From: Actinomycetota bacterium
Lineage (GTDB): Bacteria; Actinomycetota; Thermoleophilia; UBA2241
Direction: 5' to 3'
Assembly (NCBI GenBank): GCA_003132645.1
Contig: PKYM01000069.1
Span: 853-8,519, forward strand
DNA length: 7,667 nucleotides
Shown piece by piece: positions 1 through 6,297 of this stretch (position 1 is its first letter; every line of letters begins with the position of its first letter). The notes beneath the pieces were generated by a model. That model saw nothing but the letters and a program-made list of their open reading frames with translations, was not told the DNA's origin and made no database searches. Made by a program: the position numbers and the translations under genes.

Positions 1-1
1 G

Positions 2-457
2 TTAGAAGTGCTTCTCGAGCTGGAGCGCCTCGTCGACCAGGCCGTGCTTACGGTAGAGGGCGGCGGCCCGATCGTTGCCGAACACCGTCGAGACGGCGAC
101 CTCGATGCAACCGGCCACCTCGAAGCGGCCCATCACCGCGCTCATGAGCGCGTCGCCGACCCCCTGGCCCTGGGCAGCGGCCGTCACGATGAGTTCGTCG
201 ATGTACCCCCAGTGGCCGCCGTGGAACAGGCCGGGGCGCATGAACCACGAGAGCATGCCGACGACCTCGTCGCCCAACTCGGCCACGAGGATGCCGCTGT
301 CGCCGTGGGCCTGGTACTCGGCGACGAGCCCGGTCGTGACGCCGCTTTCGACGTCCTCGGTGCGCGCGAGCTCGCGGATGAGCTCGACGATGACCGAGGC
401 GTCCGTCGGCTGCGCGTCCCGGATGGTCGCGTCAGGTGTCTCGCGTTCTGGGCTCAT
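2..457 (-). CDS. GNAT-family N-acetyltransferase
   Basis: The 151-aa product is a single GNAT domain, predicted to move an acetyl group from acetyl-CoA to an unknown amine in the cytoplasm. It opens with the usual beta1 motif (TIRDAQPTDA, residues 11-20). The core strand YIDELIV (85-91) leads into the acetyl-CoA pyrophosphate loop QGQGVG (96-101). The C-terminal part has the typical N-D-R-A-A-A-L-Y-x-K-x-G segment (128-139). The ATG at 457 is chosen because a good ribosome site (GGAAAGGA) ends 4 nt upstream and the domain starts soon after it. The same frame stays open to 733, but that stretch runs across the divergent promoter region and antisense to hemL and has no family resemblance. The stop TAA is at 2-4, so the gene is complete. 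The substrate cannot be deduced. It is divergent from the haem/menaquinone operon and need not share its function. Confidence 0.87.
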   Translation of the reverse strand: MSPERETPDATIRDAQPTDASVIVELIRELARTEDVESGVTTGLVAEYQAHGDSGILVAELGDEVVGMLSWFMRPGLFHGGHWGYIDELIVTAAAQGQGVGDALMSAVMGRFEVAGCIEVAVSTVFGNDRAAALYRKHGLVDEALQLEKHF

Positions 458-550
458 CGTTTCCTTTCCGCACGCCGTTGTTCGGGTCGGTCGCCGCTCC
501 GGTCGCCACTCGGCGCCCCGGGCATAACGGGTCCTGACGGCTCGAGACAG

Positions 551-556
551 TATCAT
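551..556 (+). promoter_or_regulatory. candidate -10 box of the hemL-rex operon
   Basis: TATCAT matches TATAAT at five of six positions and lies about 60 bp before the chosen hemL start. No good -35 is visible at 16-18 bp (the best nearby hexamer, CTGACG at 534-539, is too close), as is common in high-GC actinobacteria. The rest of the 458-617 intergenic region holds only the candidate Rex site, the divergent promoter and the hemL ribosome site. Confidence 0.4.
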
Positions 557-572
557 GTACCTGCAATCACAA
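555..572 (+). promoter_or_regulatory. candidate Rex operator
   Basis: The right half is TCACAA (567-572), a perfect half of the Rex operator consensus TTGTGA-N6-TCACAA. At exactly the right spacing the left half reads ATGTAC (555-560), which keeps the TGT core, giving 9 of 12 consensus positions. It begins in the last bases of the candidate -10 box, where binding would block hemL-rex transcription. Rex autoregulates its own operon in Streptomyces, where rex is likewise followed by haem genes, so a site here is expected. This is a reading by eye with no binding evidence. Confidence 0.42.
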
Positions 573-617
573 GGTAAGCTGAATGGCAGTCGCGACGAGC
601 GCGACGGGGGAGGGGAG

Positions 618-1904
618 TTGAACACAGAGACTTCGAAACGCCTGTTCGCCGAGGCGCAGCGCTGCATCCCCGGGGGAGTCAACTCGCCGGTCCGCGCGAT
701 GAAGGGTGTCGGCATGCCGCACCCGCTGTTCATCGCCCGTGCCCGGGGCGCTCACCTCTGGGATGCCGACGGCAACGAGTTCGTCGACCTGGTCTCGTCG
801 TGGGGTCCCATGATCCTCGGCTGGGGCCACCCCGAGGTCGTCGGTGCTCTGCACGCGCAGATCGACCTCGGCACCAGCTTCGGCGCCCCGACCGCGCTCG
901 AGGTCGAGCTCGCGCAGCGCATCTGCGAGGCGCTGCCGTCGGTCGAGCTCGTGCGCATGGTCAACTCCGGCACCGAAGCCACGATGAGCGCGCTGCGCGT
1001 GGCCCGCGGGTTCACCGGGCGCGACAAGGTGGTCAAGTTCATCGGCTGTTATCACGGTCACGCCGACCCGTTCCTCGCGGCGGCGGGCAGCGGCGTGCTC
1101 ACTCTGGCGCTGCCCGACAGCCCCGGGGTGCCCAGAGCCACGACGGCCGACACCATCCTGGTCGAGTACAACGACGCGGCGGCGCTGGGCGCGGTCTTCG
1201 CCGCCCGCGGCGACGAGATCGCCTGTGTCATCGTCGAGCCGGTGGCCGGCAACATGGGCGTCGTGCCGCCCCAGCCGGGCTTTCTGGAAACGGCGCGCCG
1301 ACTGTGCACCGACTCGGGCGCGCTGCTCATCTTCGACGAGGTCATCACCGGCTTTCGGGTCGCCTGGGGCGGCGCTCAGGAGCGCTACGGCGTCGTCCCC
1401 GACCTCACGACCCTGGGCAAGATCATCGGCGGCGGCCTGCCGGTCGGCGCCTTCGGCGGTCGGGCAGACGTCATGGAGACGGTGGCGCCGCTGGGTTCCA
1501 CCTACCAGGCCGGCACGCTGTCGGGCAATCCGCTCGCCATGGCGGCCGGCATCGCCACCCTGAAGGTGCTGGCCGAGGTCGGTGTCTACGAAGAGCTCGA
1601 AGCGCGCGCCGTGCAGCTCTGCCAGGGCTTGGTCGAGGCGGCGCTCAGCGCCGGCGTGCCGGCCACGCTCAACCGCGTCGGTGCGATGATGACGCTGTTC
1701 TTCTGCGACGGACCGGTGACCGACTTCGCCGACGCCAGGCGGGCCGACACGGCACTGTACGCGCGCTACTGGCGCCATATGCTCGAGCATGGGGTCTATC
1801 TCGCGCCATCGCAGTTCGAGTCGGCCATGGTGTCGCTGGCGCTCACCGACGCCGATGTCGCGGTGGCGACGGCTGCGGCACGATCGTTCTTCAAGGGCCT
1901 CTAG
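618..1904 (+). CDS. hemL: glutamate-1-semialdehyde 2,1-aminomutase
   Basis: The 428-aa PLP enzyme converts glutamate-1-semialdehyde to 5-aminolevulinate, the entry to tetrapyrrole and haem synthesis by the C5 route in the cytoplasm. It is full length for the family (about 425-435 aa). The N-terminal IPGGVNSPVRA (17-27) is a hallmark of HemL. NSGTEA (116-121), YHGH (145-148) and FDEVITGFR (239-247, PLP-contacting Asp240) follow. The Schiff-base lysine is Lys268 in LGKIIGGGLP. YQAGTLSGNP (296-305) closes the active site. The TTG at 618 is preferred because GGAGGGG lies directly upstream and the protein then starts as family members do (NTETSKRLFAEAQ). The in-frame ATG at 555 would add 21 unrelated residues and run through the promoter region. 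It is the first gene of the operon, with rex beginning 10 nt after its stop. Confidence 0.97.
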   Translation: MNTETSKRLFAEAQRCIPGGVNSPVRAMKGVGMPHPLFIARARGAHLWDADGNEFVDLVSSWGPMILGWGHPEVVGALHAQIDLGTSFGAPTALEVELAQRICEALPSVELVRMVNSGTEATMSALRVARGFTGRDKVVKFIGCYHGHADPFLAAAGSGVLTLALPDSPGVPRATTADTILVEYNDAAALGAVFAARGDEIACVIVEPVAGNMGVVPPQPGFLETARRLCTDSGALLIFDEVITGFRVAWGGAQERYGVVPDLTTLGKIIGGGLPVGAFGGRADVMETVAPLGSTYQAGTLSGNPLAMAAGIATLKVLAEVGVYEELEARAVQLCQGLVEAALSAGVPATLNRVGAMMTLFFCDGPVTDFADARRADTALYARYWRHMLEHGVYLAPSQFESAMVSLALTDADVAVATAAARSFFKGL

Positions 1905-1914
1905 AGAGGAGCAC

Positions 1915-2571
1915 ATGGCGCGCCCCGTCGACAAGAGTGCGGTCCCCGCGGTCACCGTGCCGCGCCTCACGGTCTACCTGCGCAAGCTGCGCGAGTTGCA
2001 GGCCCGCGGCGTGGAGCGCGTCTCCTCGAAGGAACTCGCCGGCCTGATCGACCTGAACGCGGCTCAGATCCGCAAGGACTTCTCGTATTTCGGCGAGTTC
2101 GGCAGACGTGGCGTGGGCTACGAGGTCGAGCGGCTGGTCAACGAGATCAAGCGCTGCCTCGGCCTGGAGCGCTCGTGGAACGTGATCATCGTCGGCGCCG
2201 GCTCGTTGGGCACGGCGCTGGCCCGTTACCGGGGTTTCGCCGAACAGGGCTTCATGCTCATCGCCATGTTCGACTCCTCGCGGCGCAAGGTCGGCGTGAG
2301 CTTCGGCGACGGGCGCACCATCCGCGATGCCGTCGATCTCGAGTCGTTCTGCCATGAAGAGCGTGTTGACATCGCCATCGTCGCCGTGCCGGCGCACGCC
2401 GCCCAGTCGATCATCGACCGGCTGGTCGGGCTCGAACCGGCCCAGCGCGTGCGCGCCGTCCTGAACTTCGCGCCGGTCAAGGTCTTCGCGCCGCGCGACG
2501 TGATCGTGCGTCAGGTCGACTTCTCGAGCGAGCTGATGTTCCTCTCCTTCTACCTCGATCGCGAGGCCTGA
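1915..2571 (+). CDS. rex: redox-sensing transcriptional repressor Rex
   Basis: The 218-aa protein is a complete Rex. Rex dimers bind operators when NADH is low and leave the DNA when the NADH/NAD+ ratio rises, controlling respiratory and fermentative genes. Residues 15-80 form the winged helix-turn-helix, with the conserved QIRKDFSYFGEFGRRGVGY (51-69) covering the recognition helix and wing. The Rossmann NAD(H) domain starts at NVIIVGAGSLGTAL (89-102), with the G-x-G-x-x-G at 94-99 and an acidic residue (Asp120) ending the second strand, as expected for NAD(H). The C-terminal VDFSSELMFLSFYL (201-214) is the domain-swapped helix. The start ATG follows GAGAGGA by 4 nt. Co-transcription with hemL resembles the rex-hem linkage of Streptomyces and suggests redox control of haem supply. 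The gene downstream starts 5 nt after the stop. Confidence 0.97.
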   Translation: MARPVDKSAVPAVTVPRLTVYLRKLRELQARGVERVSSKELAGLIDLNAAQIRKDFSYFGEFGRRGVGYEVERLVNEIKRCLGLERSWNVIIVGAGSLGTALARYRGFAEQGFMLIAMFDSSRRKVGVSFGDGRTIRDAVDLESFCHEERVDIAIVAVPAHAAQSIIDRLVGLEPAQRVRAVLNFAPVKVFAPRDVIVRQVDFSSELMFLSFYLDREA

Positions 2572-2576
2572 GAGGC

Positions 2577-3194
2577 GTGGACGACACCGCGATCCGCGAA
2601 GCGTTGGCGGCGGCGGCGGCGCCGTTTGCGACGCCGCCCCCGATCGTAGCGCCGCCACCTCGCTTCGAGCTCGTCTACGCGCCGCTGTTTCGGGCACTGG
2701 CTCCCGATGTCGGTCCCGAGGTCTACCCGGCGGCGCTGGAGTTCGTCTACGAGGGCTACCTGGCGCACTATCGCGTCAGCCGCCTGCTCGGGCCCGACAC
2801 GTCAGTGGCGACGCGCCTGCTGGCCGGCGACCACTTCGACGCCAGCGGCCTGCGCCTGGTCGCCCGCGCCGGCGACCTCGACGCGGTGCGTCTGCTGACG
2901 CGCCTCATGGCAAGCTGCTCGTGGCTGCGCGCCGAGCAGCAGCGGTTCGCCTACGACGACGATCTGTGGGCGCTGTGCGTAGCCGGCGTCGCCTCATCGG
3001 CGTCGGGCGGCAACGCGTTCGCGGCGCTGCGCCTGTTCGACGATGTCGGCCGGCTGTTCGAGCGCGGTCGAGTGGAGCGTCTGCCCGAGGTCGTGCGGCG
3101 CGGGGCGGTGACGCTCTGGCTGCGCCACGCGTCGCCGCTGCGCGCCGCCCTTGGATTGGTTGACGACATGCCCGACACCGAGGTGGCCCTGTGA
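2577..3194 (+). CDS. uncharacterised protein coupled to rex and ubiD
   Basis: I do not recognise this 205-aa protein. It begins at GTG 2577, five bases after the rex stop, with GAGAGGC overlapping the rex stop as ribosome site, and its TGA overlaps the GTG of the UbiD gene (GTGA, 3191-3194). Such packing implies translational coupling and a shared role. Residues 10-28 are Ala/Pro-rich and probably disordered. The rest looks helical and soluble, with no signal peptide or clear membrane segment. Distinct stretches are RFELVYAPLFRALAPDVG (29-46), the aromatic EFVYEGYLAHYRVSRLLG (55-72), ASGLRLVARAGDLDAVRLL (89-107) and a basic C-terminal helix (168-195). No catalytic motif is evident. The third-position G/C bias matches its neighbours, so it is a real gene. 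A helper role in menaquinone or haem formation is inferred from position only. Confidence 0.82.
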   Translation: MDDTAIREALAAAAAPFATPPPIVAPPPRFELVYAPLFRALAPDVGPEVYPAALEFVYEGYLAHYRVSRLLGPDTSVATRLLAGDHFDASGLRLVARAGDLDAVRLLTRLMASCSWLRAEQQRFAYDDDLWALCVAGVASSASGGNAFAALRLFDDVGRLFERGRVERLPEVVRRGAVTLWLRHASPLRAALGLVDDMPDTEVAL

Positions 3195-4666
3195 GCCTGC
3201 GCGAATTCGTCGAGCTGCTGCGCCGCGAGGGCGAGCTGGCGGTGGTCACGGCGCCCGTCGACCCCTACCTCGAGATGGCCGAGATCGCCGACCGAGCGAG
3301 CAAGGCGGGCGGACCGGCACTGCTCTTCGAAAGGCCCGTGACGGCCGCCGTCTCCGGCGGCCCGCTGCCGGCCAACGCTCACCGCCTGTCGGGTCCGCCG
3401 CCGCCCGTGCTCATGAACCAGTTCGGCTCGTATCGCCGTCTCGAGCTGGCCCTGGGCGCGCCGCTCAACGAGCTCGCGGCGCGTATCGCCGAGCTCGTCG
3501 AGCTGCAGGTCCCCAAGGGCCTGGTCGGCAAGGTCAAGGCTCTCGGCCAGCTCCGAGAGCTCGCCTCGTTTGCGCCGAAGATCGTCGGCAAGGCGGCTTT
3601 TCGCGACATCGTCGTAGAGCCGCCCGACCTGGGCCGGCTGCCGGTGCTCACCACCTGGCCCGGCGACGGTGGTCCCTTCGTCACCCTGCCGGTGGTCGTC
3701 ACCAAGGACGGCGAGGGGCGCCGCAACGCCGGCATGTACCGGCTGCAGGTCTACGACGCGGCTACGACCGGCATGCACTGGCACGTCCACCACGACGGCG
3801 CGGCGAACTTCCGCGAAGCCGACGGGCGCCTCGAAGTGGCCGTCGCCCTGGGGACCGACCCCGCCGTCACCTACGCGGCTACCGCGCCGCTGCCGGCCGG
3901 CATCGACGAGTTCATGTTCGCCGGTTTTCTGCGCGGCCGGCCGGTCGAGCTCGCCTCGTGTGCCACTGTCGACCTCGAGGTGCCGGCCGACGCCGAGATT
4001 GTGCTCGAAGGCTACGTCGAGAAGTCCGAGACGCGCCGCGAGGGGCCCTTCGGCGACCACACCGGCTACTACTCGCTGGCCGACGACTACCCCGTCTTTC
4101 ATCTCACCGCCATGAGCATGCGGCGCGACGCCCTCTACCCGGCCACGATCGTCGGCCGTCCGCCCATGGAGGACTGTTTTCTGGGCAAGGCCACCGAGCG
4201 CCTCTTTCTGCCGCTGCTGCGCCTCACCCTGCCGGAGATCGTCGATCTCGAGCTGCCCATCGAGGGCGTCTTTCACGACTGCGCCATCGTCTCGATCCGC
4301 AAGGCCTATCCGGGCCACGCGCGCAAGGTGATGAGCGCGATCTGGGGCATGGGGCAGATGATGTTCACGAAGTTCGTCGTGGTCGTCGACGAACATGTCG
4401 ACGTGCACGACCCGCGCGAGGTCGCCTGGCGGGTGTTCAACAACGTCGACCCGCGGCGCGACACGATGATCACAGACGGGCCGCTCGACGTGCTCGACCA
4501 CTCCAGTCCGACGGCCGGCTACGGCGCCAAGATGGGCATCGACGCCACCAGGGCCTGGCCCGAGGAGGGCCACCCGCGCGAGTGGCCCGACGAGCTCGCC
4601 ATGGACCCGGCCGTGAAGGCGCGCGTCGACCAGCGCTGGGACGAGCTCGGGCTATCGTTCAGGTAG
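3191..4666 (+). CDS. ubiD: UbiD-family decarboxylase, probable menaquinone biosynthesis decarboxylase
   Basis: The 491-aa protein is a complete UbiD-family enzyme. These use prenylated FMN to decarboxylate aromatic or prenyl-aromatic acids. The N-terminal domain begins SLREFVELLRREGEL (2-16). The prFMN/metal region is seen in NAGMYRLQVYD (179-189, Arg184), followed by MHWHVHHDGAANF (195-207). The catalytic acid motif is REGPFGDHTGYY (283-294), with Glu284 and Asp289 as the conserved pair, and PLLRLTLPEIVDL (341-353) is also typical. Most actinobacteria make menaquinone, not ubiquinone. With the UbiA-type gene next door, the likely job is the late decarboxylation of the prenylated 1,4-dihydroxy-6-naphthoate intermediate in the futalosine route (the MqnL role). 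It starts at GTG 3191 inside the upstream stop. The UbiX-type flavin prenyltransferase needed for its cofactor is not in the window. A different aromatic substrate cannot be excluded. Confidence 0.93.
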   Translation: MSLREFVELLRREGELAVVTAPVDPYLEMAEIADRASKAGGPALLFERPVTAAVSGGPLPANAHRLSGPPPPVLMNQFGSYRRLELALGAPLNELAARIAELVELQVPKGLVGKVKALGQLRELASFAPKIVGKAAFRDIVVEPPDLGRLPVLTTWPGDGGPFVTLPVVVTKDGEGRRNAGMYRLQVYDAATTGMHWHVHHDGAANFREADGRLEVAVALGTDPAVTYAATAPLPAGIDEFMFAGFLRGRPVELASCATVDLEVPADAEIVLEGYVEKSETRREGPFGDHTGYYSLADDYPVFHLTAMSMRRDALYPATIVGRPPMEDCFLGKATERLFLPLLRLTLPEIVDLELPIEGVFHDCAIVSIRKAYPGHARKVMSAIWGMGQMMFTKFVVVVDEHVDVHDPREVAWRVFNNVDPRRDTMITDGPLDVLDHSSPTAGYGAKMGIDATRAWPEEGHPREWPDELAMDPAVKARVDQRWDELGLSFR

Positions 4667-4709
4667 ACCGTGAGACTTGTAGTTCTGCAGACCGTGAGAC
4701 TTGTAGTTC
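4665..4709 (+). repeat. tandem 21-bp direct repeat before the prenyltransferase promoter
   Basis: Two perfect 21-bp copies (4665-4685 and 4689-4709), each starting AGACCGTGAGACTTGTAG, are separated by TGC, a 24-bp period. The first copy begins within the UbiD stop codon. The second ends 12 bp before the proposed -35 of the next gene. Two same-face sites just upstream of a promoter suggest a binding site for a regulator, though a simple duplication is possible. The unit is not palindromic and does not match a Rex operator. Confidence 0.9.
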
Positions 4710-4721
4710 GGCCGGCCTCTT

Positions 4722-4757
4722 TCGACACTCTCGACGGCCTTCTCTAGACTGACCTGA
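4722..4757 (+). promoter_or_regulatory. leaderless promoter of the mqnP-like gene
   Basis: TCGACA (4722-4727, 5/6 to TTGACA), a 17-bp spacer and TAGACT (4745-4750, TAnnnT type) are followed by six bases and then the ATG at 4757. The predicted transcription start is the A of the ATG or within a base of it. No ribosome-binding sequence precedes the ATG, which agrees with leaderless translation. The gene can thus be expressed apart from the upstream operon. Confidence 0.6.
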
Positions 4758-5641
4758 TGGCCGAGACTGCTTCTCACCCCTCGAGCGCCGCCGTTCGGCC
4801 GGCCCTGTTCGCGCGCCTCGTCAAGGTCGAACACAGCGTCTATGCGCTGCCGTTCGCCTACGCCGGCGCCGTGTTGTCGCAGCAGCGCATCCCGTCGTGG
4901 AGCACGCTGGTCTGGATCACCATCGCCATGGTGGCGGCGCGCAGCGCCGCGATGGCCCTGAACCGCCTGATCGACGCCGGCATCGACGCCCGCAACCCGC
5001 GCACCGCGGGGCGCGAGCTGCCCACCGGGAGCCTCTCGCGCGCCGAGGTGATGGCCTTCACCGTCGCCTCGCTGGCGATCCTCGTGGCCTCCACGTTCTT
5101 TCTCTCGCCGCCCTGTCGCTACCTCTGGCCGATCGTCGTTGCGGCCTTCATCGTCTACCCCTACACCAAGCGCTATACCTGGTTCTGCCATTACGCCCTG
5201 GGACTGACCGACGGCCTGGCGCCGGCGGCCGCCTGGGTCGCGGTGTCGGGCCACATCGCGCTCTCGACAGTGCTGCTCTTCGTGGCCGTCGGGCTGTGGG
5301 TCGGCGGCTTCGACGTGATCTATGCGATCTTCGACCTGGACTTCGACCGCCAGGAGGGCATCCACTCGCTGCCGGTCAAGATCGGCTGGCGTCGCTCGCT
5401 GCTCGTGGCGGCGCTGTCGCATCTGGCTGCCGTGAGCCTGCTCGTGGCGGTCGGCCCGCTGCTCGGCCTGGGCTGGGTCTACGTCGCCGGCTGCCTGCTG
5501 GTCGCGGCCCTGCTCGCCTGGTCGCACGTCGACATCGCCCGCCGCGGTCTGCAGCGGGTCGGCATGGGGTTCATGACGGTCAACGGGGTCGTGGGACTCG
5601 TGTACGGCGTCGTGGCCATCGTGGCGGTCCTGCTGTCGTAA
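4757..5641 (+). CDS. mqnP: UbiA-family prenyltransferase (menaquinone, MqnP-like)
   Basis: The 294-aa integral membrane protein belongs to the UbiA superfamily, which joins polyprenyl diphosphate to an aromatic acceptor at the membrane. The first Asp-rich motif is NRLIDAGIDARNP (69-81, Asp73 and Asp77), and the second is YAIFDLDFDRQEGIHSLP (189-206, Asp193 and Asp197). Both bind Mg2+ and diphosphate. About nine hydrophobic segments (for example 50-66, 97-117, 122-136, 168-190, 215-232, 237-255, 271-293) fit the UbiA fold. The form of the second motif (D-x-x-F-D-R-x-x-G-x-H-S-x-P) is that of the 4-hydroxybenzoate-prenyltransferase-like group that includes MqnP. With UbiD adjacent, the expected acceptor is 1,4-dihydroxy-6-naphthoate. 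It begins leaderless at ATG 4757. A large hairpin element lies 39 nt after its stop and could end the transcript. Confidence 0.92.
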   Translation: MAETASHPSSAAVRPALFARLVKVEHSVYALPFAYAGAVLSQQRIPSWSTLVWITIAMVAARSAAMALNRLIDAGIDARNPRTAGRELPTGSLSRAEVMAFTVASLAILVASTFFLSPPCRYLWPIVVAAFIVYPYTKRYTWFCHYALGLTDGLAPAAAWVAVSGHIALSTVLLFVAVGLWVGGFDVIYAIFDLDFDRQEGIHSLPVKIGWRRSLLVAALSHLAAVSLLVAVGPLLGLGWVYVAGCLLVAALLAWSHVDIARRGLQRVGMGFMTVNGVVGLVYGVVAIVAVLLS

Positions 5642-5680
5642 CTCGACGTCCGCGGATCTGTCCGTCGGCGTTTGCGGGTC

Positions 5681-5809
5681 GTCGGCGGAGGCGGGGCCGG
5701 GGGCTCGGGACGCGCTCCGCGAAACCAGAGTAGGGACCCGCGGCCAGAGGCCGCGGATGGTGCTCACGCTGCGAAGCGTCCCTCAACCCCCGGCCCCGCC
5801 TCCGCCGAC
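5681..5809. repeat. 129-bp palindromic structured element, copy 1
   Basis: A perfect 23-bp inverted repeat forms the ends (arms 5681-5703 and 5787-5809). Inside, GGGACGC (5707-5713) pairs with GCGTCCC (5776-5782) after a small internal loop, and a central hairpin CCGCGGCC-AGA-GGCCGCGG lies at 5738-5756. Smaller alternative hairpins are CGCG-CTC-CGCG (5711-5721) and ACGCT-GCGA-AGCGT (5766-5779), so it may fold either as one long rod or as a cloverleaf. An inverted copy starts at 7557. It encodes nothing. The size, palindromic ends and repetition suggest a MITE-like or REP/BIME-like mobile element. Being just past the mqnP stop, it may also act as a terminator. No target-site duplication is obvious. 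Confidence 0.92.
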
Positions 5810-5811
5810 TT

Positions 5812-5855
5812 CTGCCAGCCGCTGCGCGGCACTACGACGCGACTGTGCCTGGCAG
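5812..5855. other. imperfect hairpin beside element copy 1
   Basis: CTGCCA (5812-5817) pairs with TGGCAG (5850-5855), and GGCAC (5828-5832) pairs with GTGCC (5845-5849), with a 10-nt bulge on the left arm and a 12-nt loop. It starts three bases after the palindromic element ends. The function is unknown. It could be part of a larger mobile unit or chance in GC-rich DNA. Confidence 0.35.
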
Positions 5856-6211
5856 TCAGGGTCAGAACGCCCATCTCGGCCCCGCGTTCGCCCGTGTCCT
5901 CTCGGGCCTCGATGGTCGAGCCGTCGGGCGTGCGTGTGCCGCTAGGCGCCCCGAGACCGACCGCATGGGGGTCTAAAAGGACCGACGCGGGCGGGCGGGC
6001 GCCACAGACCCGGAGCGATCCTCGACCACGTCATGCGACGAAAGAGAAGACGCGTTCCTAGTGGGAGGCAGGCCCCGGCTCGACCGAGATGTGCGGTTGC
6101 GATCCGCGGATACCAGAATGGTCGAACGCCGATTCCATGCGCCCACCTGTTCGCACCCATCCGTCGACTGCGGGGGTGCTTTAGGAACGAGGGCGTTGAC
6201 AGGCCATCTCA
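5856..6211. other. 356-nt stretch with no supported gene
   Basis: No reading frame here shows the third-position bias of the neighbours, a ribosome site and a recognisable product. A minus-strand frame from the ATG at 6212 to 5973 (79 codons) begins just after the proposed attC crossover side, as a cassette gene would, but its composition (Ser/Arg/Pro-rich, mixed codon use) gives no support. No convincing attC or tRNA is visible. It may be a non-coding or decayed cassette. Confidence 0.5.
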
Positions 6212-6295
6212 TATCAACGGTTGGCGTTTGAGCTGCGAGCGCTGCCGCTTGCATTTGGCGCAACCCTACGGCGAGTCAATGAAACGCTTGTCAGC
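6212..6295 (-). repeat. attC-like recombination site after the toxin gene
   Basis: Read on the minus strand, this 84-nt site begins 2 nt after the toxin stop with GCTGACAAGCG, one mismatch from the common attC start (C-TAACAAGCG type), and ends in GTTGATA (R', consensus GTTRRRY). The L boxes pair as GCGTTT (6287-6282) with AAACGC (6229-6224), and inner stems GCCG/CGGC and TTGC/GCAA make an imperfect hairpin. The segment 6221-6243 is identical, apart from one extra T, to 6907-6928 in the second site. Conserved ends with a variable middle, a position just after a stop codon and an orientation matching the gene are all attC features. The R'' to R' pairing itself is poor. Confidence 0.66.
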
Positions 6296-6297
6296 GG

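Larger units (their letters stand above)
549..577 (-). promoter_or_regulatory. candidate promoter of the GNAT gene
   Basis: On the minus strand TTACCT (577-572) and GATACT (554-549) are separated by 17 bp, each matching the sigma-70 consensus only partly (3/6 and 4/6). The leader to the ATG at 457 would be about 85 nt. It overlaps the candidate Rex site and the hemL -10, so the two divergent genes may share control. The match is weak. Confidence 0.25.

Noticed and set aside
555..617. Upstream ATG start for hemL
   Set aside because: The 21 added residues are absent from the family, and they would overlap the candidate Rex site and -10 region. The TTG at 618 has a strong ribosome site.
567..1970. 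Long minus-strand open frame across hemL (467 codons)
   Set aside because: It is antisense to an unmistakable HemL and exists because high third-position G/C removes stops on the other strand. The product is low-complexity and Arg/Gly/His-rich.
2951..4573. Long minus-strand open frame across the UbiD gene (540 codons)
   Set aside because: It is antisense to a well-supported UbiD protein and has no recognisable domain.
4665..4709. Direct repeat as a CRISPR array or Rex operator
   Set aside because: There are only two copies with a 3-bp spacer, so no CRISPR array, and the unit has no TTGTGA/TCACAA halves.
4652..5767. Long minus-strand open frame across the prenyltransferase gene
   Set aside because: It is antisense to a clear UbiA protein. 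Its repeated peptide NYKSHGL only reflects the 21-bp DNA repeat.
5681..5809. The palindromic element as an attC site
   Set aside because: Its ends are a perfect 23-bp inverted repeat without R boxes or GTT crossover sequence, unlike attC. It is also inverted between its two copies.
5840..5885. Decayed attC on the minus strand near GGGCGTTCTGAC
   Set aside because: No matching L' box or R' box follows within normal attC length. A single GGCGTT is not enough.
5911..5953. tRNA remnant, because the plus strand reads SGVRVPLGAP as tRNA 3' ends often do
   Set aside because: The T-loop sequence TTCGA is not present and no acceptor or anticodon stem can be drawn. The resemblance is only at the peptide level.
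5973..6263. Minus-strand 96-codon frame as a cassette gene
   Set aside because: It starts inside the attC-like hairpin; even from the later ATG at 6212 the sequence is Ser/Arg/Pro-rich with mixed codon use and no ribosome site.
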